Shown: in pieces, positions 1-12,521 of the stretch
Position numbering within the stretch: the first letter of the stretch is position 1
How the letters are laid out: each line of letters begins with the position of its first letter
NCBI GenBank assembly: GCA_001931905.2
Contig: MSJI02000664.1
Span: 1-64,000 of the forward strand
Direction of reading: 5' to 3'
Length of the DNA stretch: 64,000 nt
From: Cladosporium sp. IMV 00045
Taxonomy: Eukaryota > Ascomycota > Dothideomycetes > Cladosporiales > Cladosporiaceae
Translations under genes and position numbers: made by a program
Notes under the pieces: generated by a model
Told to the model about the DNA's origin: nothing
Seen by the model: the letters and a program-made list of their open reading frames with translations, nothing else
Databases searched by the model: none

Positions 1-1
1 T
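1..1. other. placeholder
   Basis: placeholder. Confidence 0.
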
Positions 2-2341
2 GGAGAACCCGGAAATGGAGAAGACGGGCGTGCGTTTCGCCGCAGAAAACCAAGAGATTGCGCCGGAGCACAGCTTGGAGGACGTCGAACAGCTCTCCGG
101 CGCATCTGACAGGCAGAGGAAAGACCTCAACCCAGAGGCGCAGCAGGAGTTGGCGCAATTGAAAACCACTCTGCAAAACAACATTCAGTCCTCGCGCATG
201 CAACACCATGCATTCGAGCCTGTTTCGCTTCCCGGCTCGATGCCGGCTTCTAGAGTGAGTGATCAGGTGCAATCACCTGCAAGCTTATGATGACTGACAT
301 CCATCTCAGGTGCATTCTGGCGCTGCGACACCCTCTGGTGCTGCTACTCCGAGCCGAAGACATATGGCCGCCGGTTCGACGGAAGCTTCTCCCAGACCTT
401 CACCCCCTACCACCGCCGTACATTCACCACCACTTACTCCGGCTGCCACCAAAAGCCGAGATGGAAAGCCTCTTCTCAACCACGGACAGCTTGGCCGACC
501 AGTCCCCGACATCATGACACCGCAGAGATCGACCTCTCCACAGCGCGCGCCTACATCTGTCCCTCACACCGAACAATCCGGAGGAATTCCCGCACACCCC
601 AAACATGGCCCTAGATTCTCAATCGGTCCTACTGGAGACTCGGAGCCTCCCTCGTCTGACGTAAGCCCGTCCAGCACTGCACCTGGCACGCCTGCGATGC
701 AGCCGACTTCGCATTCGAGACAGCAGTCCGCTACGGATCAGCGATTCAGATTCGGCAACCGCGATCCTGCACAGGGCTATTCGAGCTCAGGCAGTGCACC
801 AGTATCCATGCCGCCAACAGCGTCTGGACTCCCCCGGTCAACCGCGAGCAGTTCTACCAATTTGAATGATACCAAGTCAGAGAGCAAGCGTTCGAGCTTC
901 TTCGGCGGAAGCAAGAAGCACGATGATGACAGTGGGCATGAAAAGCCTGCGAGCTCGAAATCAAACTTGAAACGCTTCTTCAAGATTGGCGAATTCAAGC
1001 ACAAGGACAAGGAAAGGGAGCGTGAGAAGGAAGCAAAACGGAGGTCTGAGTCAAGAGATGGCACAAGGACACCGCCGAACGGTGCGCAAACACCAACCAT
1101 ACCTTTTGCGGATGACCATGGTCTGGCATCAAAGTATGGCAAGTTTGGCAAAATCCTCGGTTCTGGTGCGGGTGGCTCCGTTCGACTCATGAAACGCACT
1201 GGCGATGGAGTTACATTTGCCGTCAAGCAATTCCGTGACCGCCACGCTTATGAGAGCGAACGAGAGTACAACAAGAAGGTCACAGCGGAGTTTTGCATCG
1301 GATCGACCCTGCATCACGGCAACATCATCGAGACGATCGACATTGTTCACGAGAAGGGCAAATGGTACGAAGTCATGGAGTATGCACCTTTTGACCTTTT
1401 CGCAACGGTGATGACGGGCAAGATGACAAGAGATGAAATCACATGCGCCACGCTGCAGATTGTCAGCGGCGTGTGTTACCTGCATCAAATGGGTCTGGCG
1501 CATCGCGATTTAAAGCTGGATAACGTGGTCATTAACGAACACGGAATCATGAAGTTGATCGACTTCGGAAGTGCGGTTGTCTTTCGCTATCCGTTTGAGA
1601 ATGATGTCGTTCTGGCAACTGGTGAGTGCTATTGTTCAGAACGGTCATCGAATAATAACATGCTAACACACAATAGGTGTTGTCGGTTCCGACCCGTACC
1701 TTGCTCCCGAAGTTTACGACAACCAACGCTACGACCCTCGGCCGGCGGACATCTGGTCAATTGCTATAATATTCTGTTGCATGACGCTCCGTCGATTCCC
1801 GTGGAAAGCGCCTCGCATTTCCGACAACTCTTATCGCCTTTTCGTCTCTCCACCCGACCCTGAGCAAGAGCGCCAGATGGAGGCCCAGCGTCGCTCTCTC
1901 ACACCTCACACTCACCGAAACAACGACGATTCCAAGCGTGGAACTCAATCAGAACCCGCCTCCCGCAACCCAAGCGGCGGAAACAACGAATCTTCCTCGG
2001 AGAACCACCACCACAAACACCACCATCACCACCACAGTAACACCAACGATCAGCAACAATCTCGCACCGAACCCGCCTCCCGTTCAACCACCAACTCCTC
2101 CGAATCCTCCGGCACAATCAAGGGCCCAATGCGCCTGCTGCGCCTCCTCCCCCGCGAGACCAGACACATCATCGGCCGCATGCTGGAGCTGGACCCCAAG
2201 AAGCGCGCCACGATGGACGAAGTCCTCGCCGACCCGTGGGTGCAAAACGCCCTCGTGTGTCGCCAGGAGGAGAACGGACAAGTCTTCCGTGCTCCCGGGC
2301 ACAGCCATGCGCTGCAGCCTGGTGGTGGTGGAGACAAGTAA
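1..2341 (+). CDS. Ser/Thr protein kinase, HAL5/SAT4-like (5' partial)
   Basis: Three exons are visible: 1-254, 310-1621 and 1677-2341, with two 55-nt introns. The frame is open to the left edge, so the true start probably lies outside; the first ATG seen is at 15. About 740 residues are visible. The N-terminal half is low-complexity Ser/Pro-rich. The kinase domain starts near nt 1130 with a Gly-rich loop (GSGAGG). The catalytic HRDLKLDN is at 1501-1524, DFGS is near 1564, and the APE motif ([10 protein letters not shown]) becomes readable only after removing intron 2, which confirms that splice. The sequence around DFG and APE matches the fungal HAL4/HAL5/SAT4 group, which in yeast stabilises plasma-membrane transporters and affects K+/Na+ balance. 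A low-complexity insert (nt 1900-2100, with a poly-His run) splits the C-lobe before the last helices. Family assignment is firm; substrates are not known. Confidence 0.9.
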
Positions 2342-3355
2342 TGCCACAAAGCAGCATGACAAAAAACGTGATGACCGAGGATGGAAAAAAGGAAGACCGA
2401 ATGATTCAACAAGATTGCGACGACTTGACGTGCATGATTTTATTTTCTCGCCCTCATCACGATCTGGTCGGGGGACTGGTATGGGAGTTTTCGTAATGGA
2501 TGAAAAAAAGAAAAGCCGCGGTCGAGAAAAGGATCAGGACGAAATGGGTATAGAGTATTCTCGCGGGCATGCCGTAGCCCGGGTCAAGTTATGGCGGACG
2601 TCCTTTCATGTGGTCTTGATGTTTGATATTACAATGCGGGAATGACTGAGGTTAACGGAGGGGACTTTTCTCTACTTTTATAATTGCGTGATGGTTGTTA
2701 TTTTTCTTGCTTGCTTGCTGTGCTTCTCTTCGATACCTTGTCTAGTTTATTTATTACCTTGGTCGATCAATCTTTCATTCATACTAAAATGATACCGTCC
2801 TGTTTCCGTTCTCACGTGTCGTCGAGTTGCTATACCATTGGATTTTATCACGCACGTTATGTTGGTACATGTACTCTTACACATCCCACCTAGGCGTCTA
2901 TTTGGCCGACGAGCAAGCTGCCCTCCACTCTTTCTCACGTGACATTTCACCCCCGCCCGCATCGACGGTCCGATTCCCCCTCTCGACTTCTCCCCACAAT
3001 TTGCGGCATTTCCTCTTGGGGCATCTGCGCGCGACGTCAGCCTTACTCCACGCCTCTGGAGGATCTTTCACCCGGACGTCGGTGTATTGTTTGCAATGCG
3101 CCAAGATAGCGATCATGTCTTGTCTGAGGGTCGCTCGCTTGTCACCACGTAACTCTTCCCCGGCGGATGTCGGACTGCTTTTGTGATGGGCCGCGGATGA
3201 GCTGATGGGTATAGATTCACTGTTGCAGGTCTGGAAGTTTTGACGGCTTGCTTTCTCTTTTTCAGGATTCTTCAGTTGCGATTTCGCGAATTTGGTTTGT
3301 CTGCTCTTGGATCTTGGAAGGAAAGCATTCTTCACGAGCAGAAAGGCCGCACAGC
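2342..3355. other. intergenic, kinase 3' side to MFS 5' side
   Basis: About 1 kb with no supported gene. It should hold the kinase 3' UTR and the transporter promoter. A pyrimidine-rich tract runs through about 2960-3010, and a TTTTTCAG at about 3258-3265 could be a 5'-UTR intron acceptor. Confidence 0.5.
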
Positions 3356-4774
3356 ATGAGCTTCGAGCACCGCAACGGTGGCTCGTCCACTGTCATTATG
3401 GAAGCCCCGACGGAACTTCAGCCGGTCCAGAAGAAGCAGGACAGGCCTGATATCTCGTCAAGAACGCCGTCAATCGCAGGAGGACGTACTCTGAATGAAG
3501 ACGACAACTTGCAAGACCGCAACGAAAGCCTGCCATCACCCTCGACGGCTTCAACAGAGCAGATCGAGAAATGGAACTACCCTCGCATCAACATGTATCG
3601 CTTCCCGGCCGTCCTCTGGGCTTTCACCGTCGCCGGCATGAACGACGCCACTTACGGCGCCATCATCCCTTACCTGGAAGAGTACTACCAGCTATCCTAC
3701 ACCATCATCTCGCTCGTCTTCCTCTCCCCCTTCGTCGGCTACACCCTCGCCGCCCTAGTCAACAACGCAGTGCACATGAAATTCGGCCAGCGCGGCGTCG
3801 CATTCCTCGGCCCCCTCTGCCACCTCCTCGCCTACGTCGTCATCTGCGTGCACCCGCCCTACCCCGTCCTGGTCATCGCCTTCATGCTCGCCGGCCTGGG
3901 CAACGGGCTCGAAGACTCCGGGTGGAACGCGTGGATCGGCGCCATGGCGAACGCCAACGAGCTCTTGGGGATCCTGCACGGCTTCTACGGCGCCGGCGCC
4001 GTCATCGCCCCCCTCATCGCCACTTCCATGATCACCGAGGCAGGCCTGCCCTGGTACTACTGGTACTACGTGATGGTGGGCGCGGCTTTCCTCGAGCTCG
4101 CCACCTCCCTGCACGCTTTCTGGAAAGCCAACGGCGAAGCCTTCCGCCTCTCCCACCCCCGCACCTCCGAAGCGGCGGGCTCGCGCCTCCGCGAAGCCGT
4201 CGCGCGCCTCCCCGCCGCGCGCACCACCTGGCTCACAGCCCTTTTTCTCCTGGGCTACGTGGGCGCCGAAGTCGCGCTGGGCGGCTGGATCGTAGTGTTC
4301 ATGATGGACGTGCGCGCCGGCGCGCCCTTCGCGTCCGGCATGGTGGCGACGGGTTTCTGGCTGGGCATCACGATCGGGCGCGTCATTCTCGGTTTCGTCA
4401 CCCCCCGCATCGGCGAGAAACTTAGCATCATCATCTACCTCCCGGTCGCCATGGGCTTGCAGCTGCTCTTCTGGCTCGTGCCGCAATTCTACGTGTCGGC
4501 CGTGGCGGTGGCGTTGCAGGGGTTCTTTCTGGGACCGTTGTTTCCTGCCGCTGTGGTGGTTATGACGCGCTTGCTGCCGAAGCATTTGCACGTTTCGGCA
4601 ATTGGGTTTGCGGCCGCGTTTGGTGGGAGCGGTGGGGCGATTTTTCCTTTCGCCGTGGGCGTTTTGGCGCAGGCGGAAGGTGTGAGGGTGTTGCAGCCGA
4701 TTATACTGGCGTTGCTGGGGGTGATTTGGTTGCTTTGGTTGGGGTTGCCGAGGACGGGGAGGAAGAGGGATTGA
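3356..4774 (+). CDS. Major facilitator superfamily transporter
   Basis: Single exon, 472 aa, from the ATG at 3356; the frame is open upstream but has no earlier ATG. A hydrophilic N-terminus of about 75 residues is followed by about 12 hydrophobic segments, the usual MFS topology with a central loop near residues 265-290. The segment NGLEDSGWNAWIG and the following loop resemble the fungal MFS group often annotated as bypass-of-stop-codon-6-like. The substrate cannot be read from sequence. Codon third positions are strongly GC-rich, unlike the AT-rich patch downstream. It lies upstream of, and in line with, a Zn2Cys6 regulator about 1 kb away; whether that regulator controls it is unknown. 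Confidence 0.88.
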   Translation: MSFEHRNGGSSTVIMEAPTELQPVQKKQDRPDISSRTPSIAGGRTLNEDDNLQDRNESLPSPSTASTEQIEKWNYPRINMYRFPAVLWAFTVAGMNDATYGAIIPYLEEYYQLSYTIISLVFLSPFVGYTLAALVNNAVHMKFGQRGVAFLGPLCHLLAYVVICVHPPYPVLVIAFMLAGLGNGLEDSGWNAWIGAMANANELLGILHGFYGAGAVIAPLIATSMITEAGLPWYYWYYVMVGAAFLELATSLHAFWKANGEAFRLSHPRTSEAAGSRLREAVARLPAARTTWLTALFLLGYVGAEVALGGWIVVFMMDVRAGAPFASGMVATGFWLGITIGRVILGFVTPRIGEKLSIIIYLPVAMGLQLLFWLVPQFYVSAVAVALQGFFLGPLFPAAVVVMTRLLPKHLHVSAIGFAAAFGGSGGAIFPFAVGVLAQAEGVRVLQPIILALLGVIWLLWLGLPRTGRKRD

Positions 4775-5773
4775 GGGGACAGAGAATCTGGTATGTTTGG
4801 TTGGGGGAGAGTTGTCGATTGGATTTCTGCGATGTGGACCAGAATGAACATGACTTACAAGAATGCGAACATCTCTTGGGATCCACGTTCCGCGTCCACG
4901 ACGCATATGCCACTCGTTATCAGAACGAATGTTGCGAAGTACGAAAAACAGAATCTCACGGCATCTTGAGTATCTTTCCTTGCCTTTTTCGTTTACTTGC
5001 TGTTATATTGCAGCAAAATCAATGCTTTCCCTGCCTTTGATCGTTTAGATGCAAATTGAATCTGGAAAGTTTTGATTGTCGACTATCAGATGCATGTAGT
5101 TACCCATTTGATCGTCTAGTGGGGGCGGAATTGAAGGGCAAGAAGTCGCTTATAGCTCTGATTCCATAGTAACAATTTTAAGAAATATAATAAATATGTC
5201 AACAGTTCAACGTCCAGCTTATCATGAGCCTCGACTCAAAGTAGACCTATCGATATAAGCCTTGTTAGTAAGGAGACACAAGGTTATATCATTATCAAGG
5301 GATAAAGGAGCTTCAATAGATATCAAAGGTATGTTTCTCCTTTTTCTTCGGGTATTCGACTGCTAACTATAAGCTTTCGAACCAGGTTCGAAGGCTCCGC
5401 TATACCTCTACTAGCTATTATGCAGATAGTGATCTATATGCAATAGAGAGCAACGCTTGAAATTTGTATCACTGCCACGTCTGCAGTATCTTCGATTGAA
5501 AGATAATGATAAGGCATCCAATGCATATCAGAATAAAAATGAAAAGCCTGAACACCTCACTTCCTCCACTACACCAATCTGAGAGAGCTTCATTGTAAGC
5601 GCCCCACCTTCTGCGCCACCTGTGGTGTACCTCCGTAACAAAGCTGAGGTCGGTTGAAGTCGTCGCGTCGTCAACCACATCAGAAGAGTTCCAGAGATAC
5701 ATGTCCCTTGTCGACACCAAAATCCGTGGGCACTTTTACTGTCCGAATATCTGGCTCATATGGCAGAACCACA
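4775..5773. other. intergenic with AT-rich degenerate patch
   Basis: No gene seen. From about 5150 to 5460 the composition turns AT-rich with many TA steps, in sharp contrast to the GC-rich transporter next to it. It looks like a decayed mobile-element remnant, but I found no terminal repeats or ORF to prove this. Confidence 0.4.
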
Positions 5774-8125
5774 ATGGAGTGCGCCGATCAGAAACGGAGA
5801 AACACAGGGTCAGCGGCGGAACCTGCTAAGAAGACTCGTAAATTGACACTCGCTGCCTGCAACCATTGTCGGCGCAGTAAACGGCGTGTAGGGCTCACTC
5901 TCTTGAACAACGCGATTGCATTGGGAGACAGATGCTGACCTTGCGGTATAGTGCGATGGAAATCGCCCATCATGTACGAATTGCTCAAAAACGAACCTGC
6001 ACTGCCAATACGACACAGACAGTTCTACCGAGAGCCGCGCCCAGTCTCTGAAGAGGCGATACCAAACCTCACAGTCATCGGAAGTGCTCACCAGACAGAG
6101 CATCGACTGGCTGAGATCGCAGAGCTCCGCGGCCGCGCTATCATGTCTCGAAAGGCTGAGACATGCAGACGACCCTTTGGCGGAGCTATGCTCCATTGCT
6201 TCGAATCAACGCACGCGACAACTTCCGGCACAGCTTGCTCCGGAGGGATACATGTTCAATACGTCGCCTTCATTGAACAACATGTTGGATTTCGAGCTCT
6301 CCATGTCTCACCCCACCTCTTTCCCCTGGCTGTGTGATATGCCCCTGACGAAGCTGGAGGAGGCTTTGCCGACTCCGGAAGCGTCGACTCAGATGTCGTA
6401 CGTCGATTCTCTTTGCCGTGCCCACTACATGCATTCAATTGCATCTGACAACCAGCGGCAGGTTCAACAGTCCGAATGCACCTTTCGACGACGAAAATTC
6501 AGCGCTTCTCGGTTTGTCAACCCCTGCAGATCAGGATTCCGTCTATTACATCGATCCTCGGCTTGCGGGCCTTCGGATACGCTTCTGGACGACAGTCCCT
6601 ATTTCTGACGATGTTGCCGCGGATTTGTTTTCGAGGTATCTGTTCGTTGAGCAGCCTGTCTATGGTTTCTTCGACCCCGATCTTTTCGTTCAGGATCTGG
6701 TGACTCGAAACGTCCGTTTTTGTTCGCCTCTCCTTGTGAACGCCGTTCTGTTCTGGGCCAGCGTATGTACATCATGATAATGAAGCAATGTTTTCTTAAC
6801 GGGTACTGACATGGCAGGCAGTGCTCTTTTGGTCCTTCCCTGTCGATTGCATCGACTTTCACAGAAGGCTTTCTGGAGTCGGCGCAGCGATTGTTGGATG
6901 CAGAGCCGGACTCAAAGTCGGAATTGACAGTGGCTGCTCTTGCAATACTCACCATCAGTACCATATGTTACGGCAAAGATGCCCTTGCGAAGAAGTACAT
7001 GGCTGCTTGCATCCAGATGGGGCAGGAACTGCATCTGTTCGGTATCGATCGATTCAATGAGAAGGATTTGAGTCGGCCTCCGGATGATACAAGTATGCTT
7101 TCTCACGCAGCGTGGGGTGCATTTATTCTTTCAACGTGAGTAATGGGGACGACTATTAAATTTCACTCGCTGACAGACTCAGTGTCTATGCACTCCATTT
7201 TCACGACATTTCGTCCGCCACCTTCACCAAATTGCCGCCATTGTTGGAAAGACCTGGGCAAGCATTGTCGATCAATGGATCTTTGTCATCCGCTCAGTCT
7301 GCCTCCAAGCCATCTTACGCGGGCAGGTCATTTCCTTACTTCTGCCAATTCTGGTGCATCGTTCACGAGATTGCGGCAATGTACTATTCGTCTTCAAAAC
7401 ATATCCACGAGCATGTTCCCCTCGCCTACGCCGAATCGAAATTTCGTCAGTTGCTGGCATGGGCAGATACCCTTCCGCCAGACTGTAGTCGCCACGAAGG
7501 GATGCCGCATAACGTGGCGGAAATGCAGTATGAATCTTCCCTCTCCACAATTGCGTGTATCAATGCTAACGCAGACAGCATCTGCTACCACGCCACGATC
7601 ATGGACATCTTTCGACCCTTCGTGTCCCAACACCAGCTACTGTCGACTTTCTCATCCGAAAAGCGACCCATAGCAATTTTCGCGCTCTCGTTCAGCCACC
7701 TGAAAGACCTGACAAGGTACTATCACAGCCACTTCGCAGGCACCGCCCCATCTCACACGATCTCCTGGGTCCATGGCCCGCTTTACACCGCAACAGCCGT
7801 CCTAAGGTACGAACAGCGCGAGAAACGAGCAGCGAATTTCCTATACTGCATGCGCTCATGCCACGGCCTTCTCCAATCCCACGCCGTCATGAAGGGCATG
7901 ATGAAAGCGCTGTTCAGCATGGCCATCGAAGCTGGCGTCTTCGCCGTGCACCAGGCGACTGAAGTCCTGGATGGGTTCAAGTCACCATCTGGCGACGAGC
8001 AGCGACCGCATTCTTACAATGCTGGCTTCGTCATCGATCACGATGCTTCTATGGAGAATCGCGACGATGCTGTGGCGGATATCCTCATCAATAAGTTCGA
8101 TGAGATGGCGTTGATCAGGAGTTGA
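5774..8125 (+). CDS. Zn2Cys6 transcription factor with fungal-specific middle domain
   Basis: Proposed exons: 5774-5887, 5952-6397, 6462-6762, 6822-7135, 7177-7527 and 7579-8125, giving 690 aa. Intron 1 splits the zinc cluster: exon 1 ends CNHCRRSKRR and exon 2 begins CDGNRPSC, giving CX2CX6CX6CX2CX6C. A fungal-specific transcription-factor domain follows (FFDPDLFVQDLV, then a segment ending AWGAFILST). The last intron (7528-7578, 51 nt) is a multiple of three with no stop, so an ORF caller would read through it. I accept it because the paralogue at 60620 has an intron at the same place and phase, just before the shared IMDIFRPF. The acceptor of exon 5 could also be 7183. Targets are unknown; the nearest partner is the MFS gene upstream. 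Confidence 0.85.
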
Positions 8126-10219
8126 TCAAGAGTGTCCCGGTGGATGATTGATTGGGTTAGACACGGGACGATTGCTCAATTGGCCGGTCTTTTTTTCAAG
8201 CTGAAGCTTTCCTATCCTTGAGTTCTTCGATACCCGTGGGTCAAGTCTAAACGGCCGTTCGCGCCATCGACGGGGCTTTGGGTGTTGACAACAACTTGTC
8301 GCTCATCGAAAGAACCACTAGGCATCAAACTGCATCACCACGTGCTGCGAGCGCGTTTGTGCAAATACCTTGCCTTGCTGGGCCATTTAAACTTTGATCG
8401 ATCTACGCCTTCGTCGATCTTGTGGCCTTATGAGCACGATCGAGCATGGTTCACGCCACATCACGAGAGACGGCCAGAGTCAATTTTGGCACACCATAGG
8501 CAAGCGGAGCGAGCTCCACCGCTTCGTCGAAACGTCTCTCAGGCACGAGACTACTGAAAGGCGTCGAGTCCCTCCAATGGGCACAACGTGCCAAGCGGTG
8601 TGCGCAGTCGTTGGTTTGCATTACCTTCTTGTTGTGCTGGTCTTCACTCTAGGGAGTGATCAAGGTTTCTGAAGCTTCGCAACGAGGGAGCATCAAGCCG
8701 ATAGCTTCTTTGTGCGTGAGGGTAAGCCAAGCAACTGACACGTGGGTCACGCTGAACGATGAGTATACGCTTTCCATTGCCCATGCGAACCGATCGAGCA
8801 GGCAGGAGGACAGAGAAGCGTGTTGTGACCACTCCTCCTACGCATTGGGGATGACGAGTTGATTGGGAGGAGGAGAAGTCGGTACTAGGGAAGTTCAAGT
8901 GATGGTAAATCGTGCTGTATCACAGCTACGTGCAGCAGAGTAGCAAATGCTTTTACAGGCCCGTTGACCTTGCACATTCTGAGACATGGCGGTAACACTA
9001 GTCTGTGAACATGCTGCTCGTGCCACCGGATTGAGATGCCAAGAGCCCAATGCCATCTCGAAGCGGTCTGTATGCCGCCAAATGGCAACGGGCGTTGAGT
9101 TGCAAGCTCTCATTCGCAAGGCTAACGCCTCTGTGTGGTGAGGGAACGGTCACGGTTTTGAAGACCTGTAAGCCACGGATGGCCAGCAGCTATAGTTGGT
9201 GAATTGATCTCTAGCCCACCGGGGCTTGCCTTCACCAATCAACGCTTCGATACGATCCTCGGAATGACAGCCGCGAAGCTATAACAGCTCGGAGCCACGT
9301 GGCGTAAAGAGGCTCTGTGCCCAGCCGATCTAGATCTGGCATTCTGGGAATGTCTCAAGCGACGACACATCTCCTATACAACATAACAATCTTTCCATTC
9401 TCGCCGGTATCGTTGAAGATTTCATTCACGCCCCCTACCGCTAGAAGATTCATGGCAGCGATCTGACTTGACTGGCACGCTGGAGGCTGATGTCTCCCAC
9501 CAGAGCTCACTTCGAGCCTAGGTCGATCTTGCTAGCACGCTATATCACGCCTCACAAACACTGCCATGCCAAGTGTTCGCTCTCTAGCTGGTGTCTCTCC
9601 GATGGCCAGATCCCATTTGGGAGCTAAATCAAGCCTCAACTATGCCTGGCGTTCAGAGACTTGGCCTTCATCGCTGAAAGCTTGACAGCCATGTGCAGAC
9701 TAGATCAAGCTTGACGAATGTTGCTAAGCAAAGCGCTCGCATATCAAGACTCTGAACAAAATTGGCGTCAACATGAAGGCTCGAGCTTACAGTATGATTC
9801 GACCGTCTGCGTCGGGCAGCGTAGCGTGCGCCAACGCACTGACAAACCAGTGGGGTCTCATGGACACAGTCGTGGACATTGCTATTGCCAAGGAAGGTAA
9901 GGAGGCACTCGCAGAACGATGGCTTGGAGTCAACTACATTCTTGAGATCTCGACAAACGCCCCGTCAGCTATTGCGATTGCTCTGGTTCTTTGGATATCA
10001 TGAAAACTTGCTAAGATTGGCTTGAAGTCAACTACACCTCCCACTCAGCTAGCCACGCGAATGGCGTTCTCTCGCACGTGGTATTCTGGACTCAGCACGA
10101 GCTTTGCGTTCAAGGTTCTTCCTCTGCGATCTTGGTATAAAGCAAGGCTCCTCTCTTGCAGATGATCGTCTCGACCTGATCATTGTCCTTGGGCATCCCG
10201 ATTGCTGCTATTCACAGCA
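8126..10219. other. 2.1-kb stretch without a supported gene
   Basis: Only short frames without recognisable domains are present. An 18-nt sequence starting GGCTTG occurs twice with one mismatch (9921-9938 and 10019-10036). The right end should hold the promoter of the secreted Thr-rich protein. It may hide a non-coding RNA or decayed sequence; nothing more can be supported. Confidence 0.4.
10136..10142 (+). promoter_or_regulatory. putative TATA box
   Basis: TATAAAG lies about 84 bp upstream of the ATG at 10220, a reasonable distance for a core promoter of the secreted protein gene. Confidence 0.45.
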
Positions 10220-11477
10220 ATGCATTCGCACATCCAATTTCTCACGCAGGTAGTGTCGGCGTTGGCCTTCACTGCCCTTGTTACGAATGCCCAACAGCCT
10301 GTGACCAAGTCGTACTGCACAACTTCTTTCGACACCAAGACTACGAACAAAGTCCAGTCAAAGACGGATTATTCGACGAGGACCGAGAAGCCTACGATCT
10401 TTGTCACTAGCACACCAAGCTACATGTCAACACCGCCTCCATCGACAGAAACTTCGATCTATGCTACGATTACCACTACCACTGTCACTGCTGATCAGGT
10501 CACGGTTCGTTTTCGTTCATATTCCTCGAGATGCTTGGTCTGACGTTATCTAGGACACTTTCACGGATACGACCACGATCTTGACGACGAATACTATAGA
10601 GGCGCCGACGACCACGTATACCTCAGTCGTTACGGAGAGCACAGAAACGACTGTGACCAGCACAAGCACTGTTGCTGCGCCGGCTGGATTCATCCCTATT
10701 CAGACGAGCGTCGGCAAGAACCCGCCGGTCAAGCGTGATGCTGCTCCCATGACTCCAAACAGCGGTGGTCTTGTGGCTCGAGCTAATGCTATCAGAGACA
10801 ATAGCAATAGCGGCTCTGGCGTGAAGTCCTCGCCTCAGTATCCAAAGAAGGTCGAATGCAAAGTCCAAGTCACGAGCTACGCACCGGCAAAGACCTCCGT
10901 CAAAACGGCAAAGACGACGACTACGATAATACTCCCAGCAAAGACTAACACAGTCACTGAAACGACTACTCTCGAGGCAACATCGACTTACCTCCCTGTC
11001 CCAGCTTCGACGACCGTCAGCACAGAAACCACAGTCGTTATTGAAGAGACAATCACGCCAAGCACGACCGTCACCAGCACGACGACTACCACGAACACCA
11101 TCAACGCTCCAGCTGAGACTGTCTACGCCCAATGCCAGGCCGATAACTACGTAAGTTTACGAACGCACTCCATCATCTACGGTAGCATCAGAACTGACAT
11201 GACTATCCCATAGATTGGCACAAACGGACATTACGGCCCAGGATCCGCCGGTGGGCTCCGCGTCAGCGGCATCACGTCTCAGAACGACTGCTGCGTCGCT
11301 TGCGCGCAGGCCACCGGTTGCGAGTACGCCGCGTATCAGGGCGGCGGATTCGGATGCATTCTGCTGCAGAACAGCCAACAAACGTGCACGGATACGGAGC
11401 AGTTTCTGCTTGATCAGAGTGTCAATAGATACATTGCTTCGAATGGCTGTGTTAATGCGAAGTATGGCCGTGGGTAG
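10220..11477 (+). CDS. Secreted Thr/Ser-rich protein with C-terminal PAN/Apple-like Cys module
   Basis: Exons 10220-10504, 10554-11150 and 11214-11477 encode 381 aa. The donor of intron 1 could also be 10499, since both keep frame. The ATG at 10220 opens a typical signal peptide (hydrophobic core near residues 10-24, ending around TNAQQ). The middle is a long Thr/Ser/Val-rich stretch of TTT-type runs, likely heavily O-glycosylated. The last exon contains a compact Cys-rich segment (NDCCVACAQATGC ... GCILLQ) resembling PAN/Apple carbohydrate- or protein-binding folds. It is probably extracellular or wall-associated. There is no GPI-like tail. Specific function is unknown. Confidence 0.75.
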
Positions 11478-12521
11478 ATAGGAGGGTGGGAAGGCTCTGT
11501 CAGGTTGAGAATTAGATTGGGACTTCGGGTTTGATCGACTGGAATGAAGTATGCGACCCATATCGTGGAGTTGTAAACTACGCTCAATTGCAATCCTTCA
11601 TTCAAGAGCTGAAACTTCTGCTTTGAATGAATTCATGAACGGGGACTGTGCTCCGATCACGAAAGGTTGAAGATCTCGAGATCAATTAGGCCTTGTCGGT
11701 CACTTGGACATAATGAATCAAAGGCCGGCATAGATTCAGTTCCAACCCAGGCCTCGTCTGACGAAATTTTCAAAGAAGGGGAGGAATTTGACGGAGCGCG
11801 ATGTCACACAAATGAAGGCAATCGCTCACTTATTCTCTAAAGTGTTTTCTCATGGAACAATCGTTGCAGTACCTGGATCGAGTGATGTTGGAAATTCGAT
11901 TCAACGCAAAATAAGGCTGAAGTTAGCAACAAGCAGCCAGAGATTCGATTCCCTTTTCTATGAAGACACGATCAAAAGCTTTCCGATGGAACCGTGGCGG
12001 CCAGGCCAGCTCCATGCATAGCGATTGTCCCTTCTCACGCTCATTTCTGGAAACCGGGAATCAGTTGCCAATAGGATGAATTCGCGAACAAGTACCGGGC
12101 GCTTCTGCGCGATCCGGTATGGCGCAATGAAGGGAACCACCGAAGCGCCGTCCCTGGCCCCAGACCCCTGCAACCCAAATCCTATAGTATACGAAGCGAA
12201 GGGAGATCGCATCATATCTTCCCAATTCCCACTGCCATTCGATCTTCACACGTCAGTGGTTTCGTTTCCGGGCGGTTACCAAGCAATATATTGTGCCTCA
12301 ATATCTTTGACACTCCCTTGTTACGACCAGCCTATCACCAGTAAACGCCTGCTTTGCGCGCCTTGATGATCCTCCATTGGAATTTGGGCGCGTGGTAAGG
12401 ATTTGAACTTAAGACCAGACAGATGTCACCTCACTATGTGTCGCATTTAATGGCCACCGCGCTGCAGCCATGGTTCGATCACTCAAACAACTCATGCAAA
12501 TCTTGAAGTGATTCCTCCATT
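11478..12521. other. intergenic, no gene recognised
   Basis: About 1 kb. Several short frames occur (for example 12025-12366) with no domain or splice pattern. On the minus strand near 12391-12450 there is a T-loop-like sequence that I could not fold into a tRNA. Confidence 0.4.
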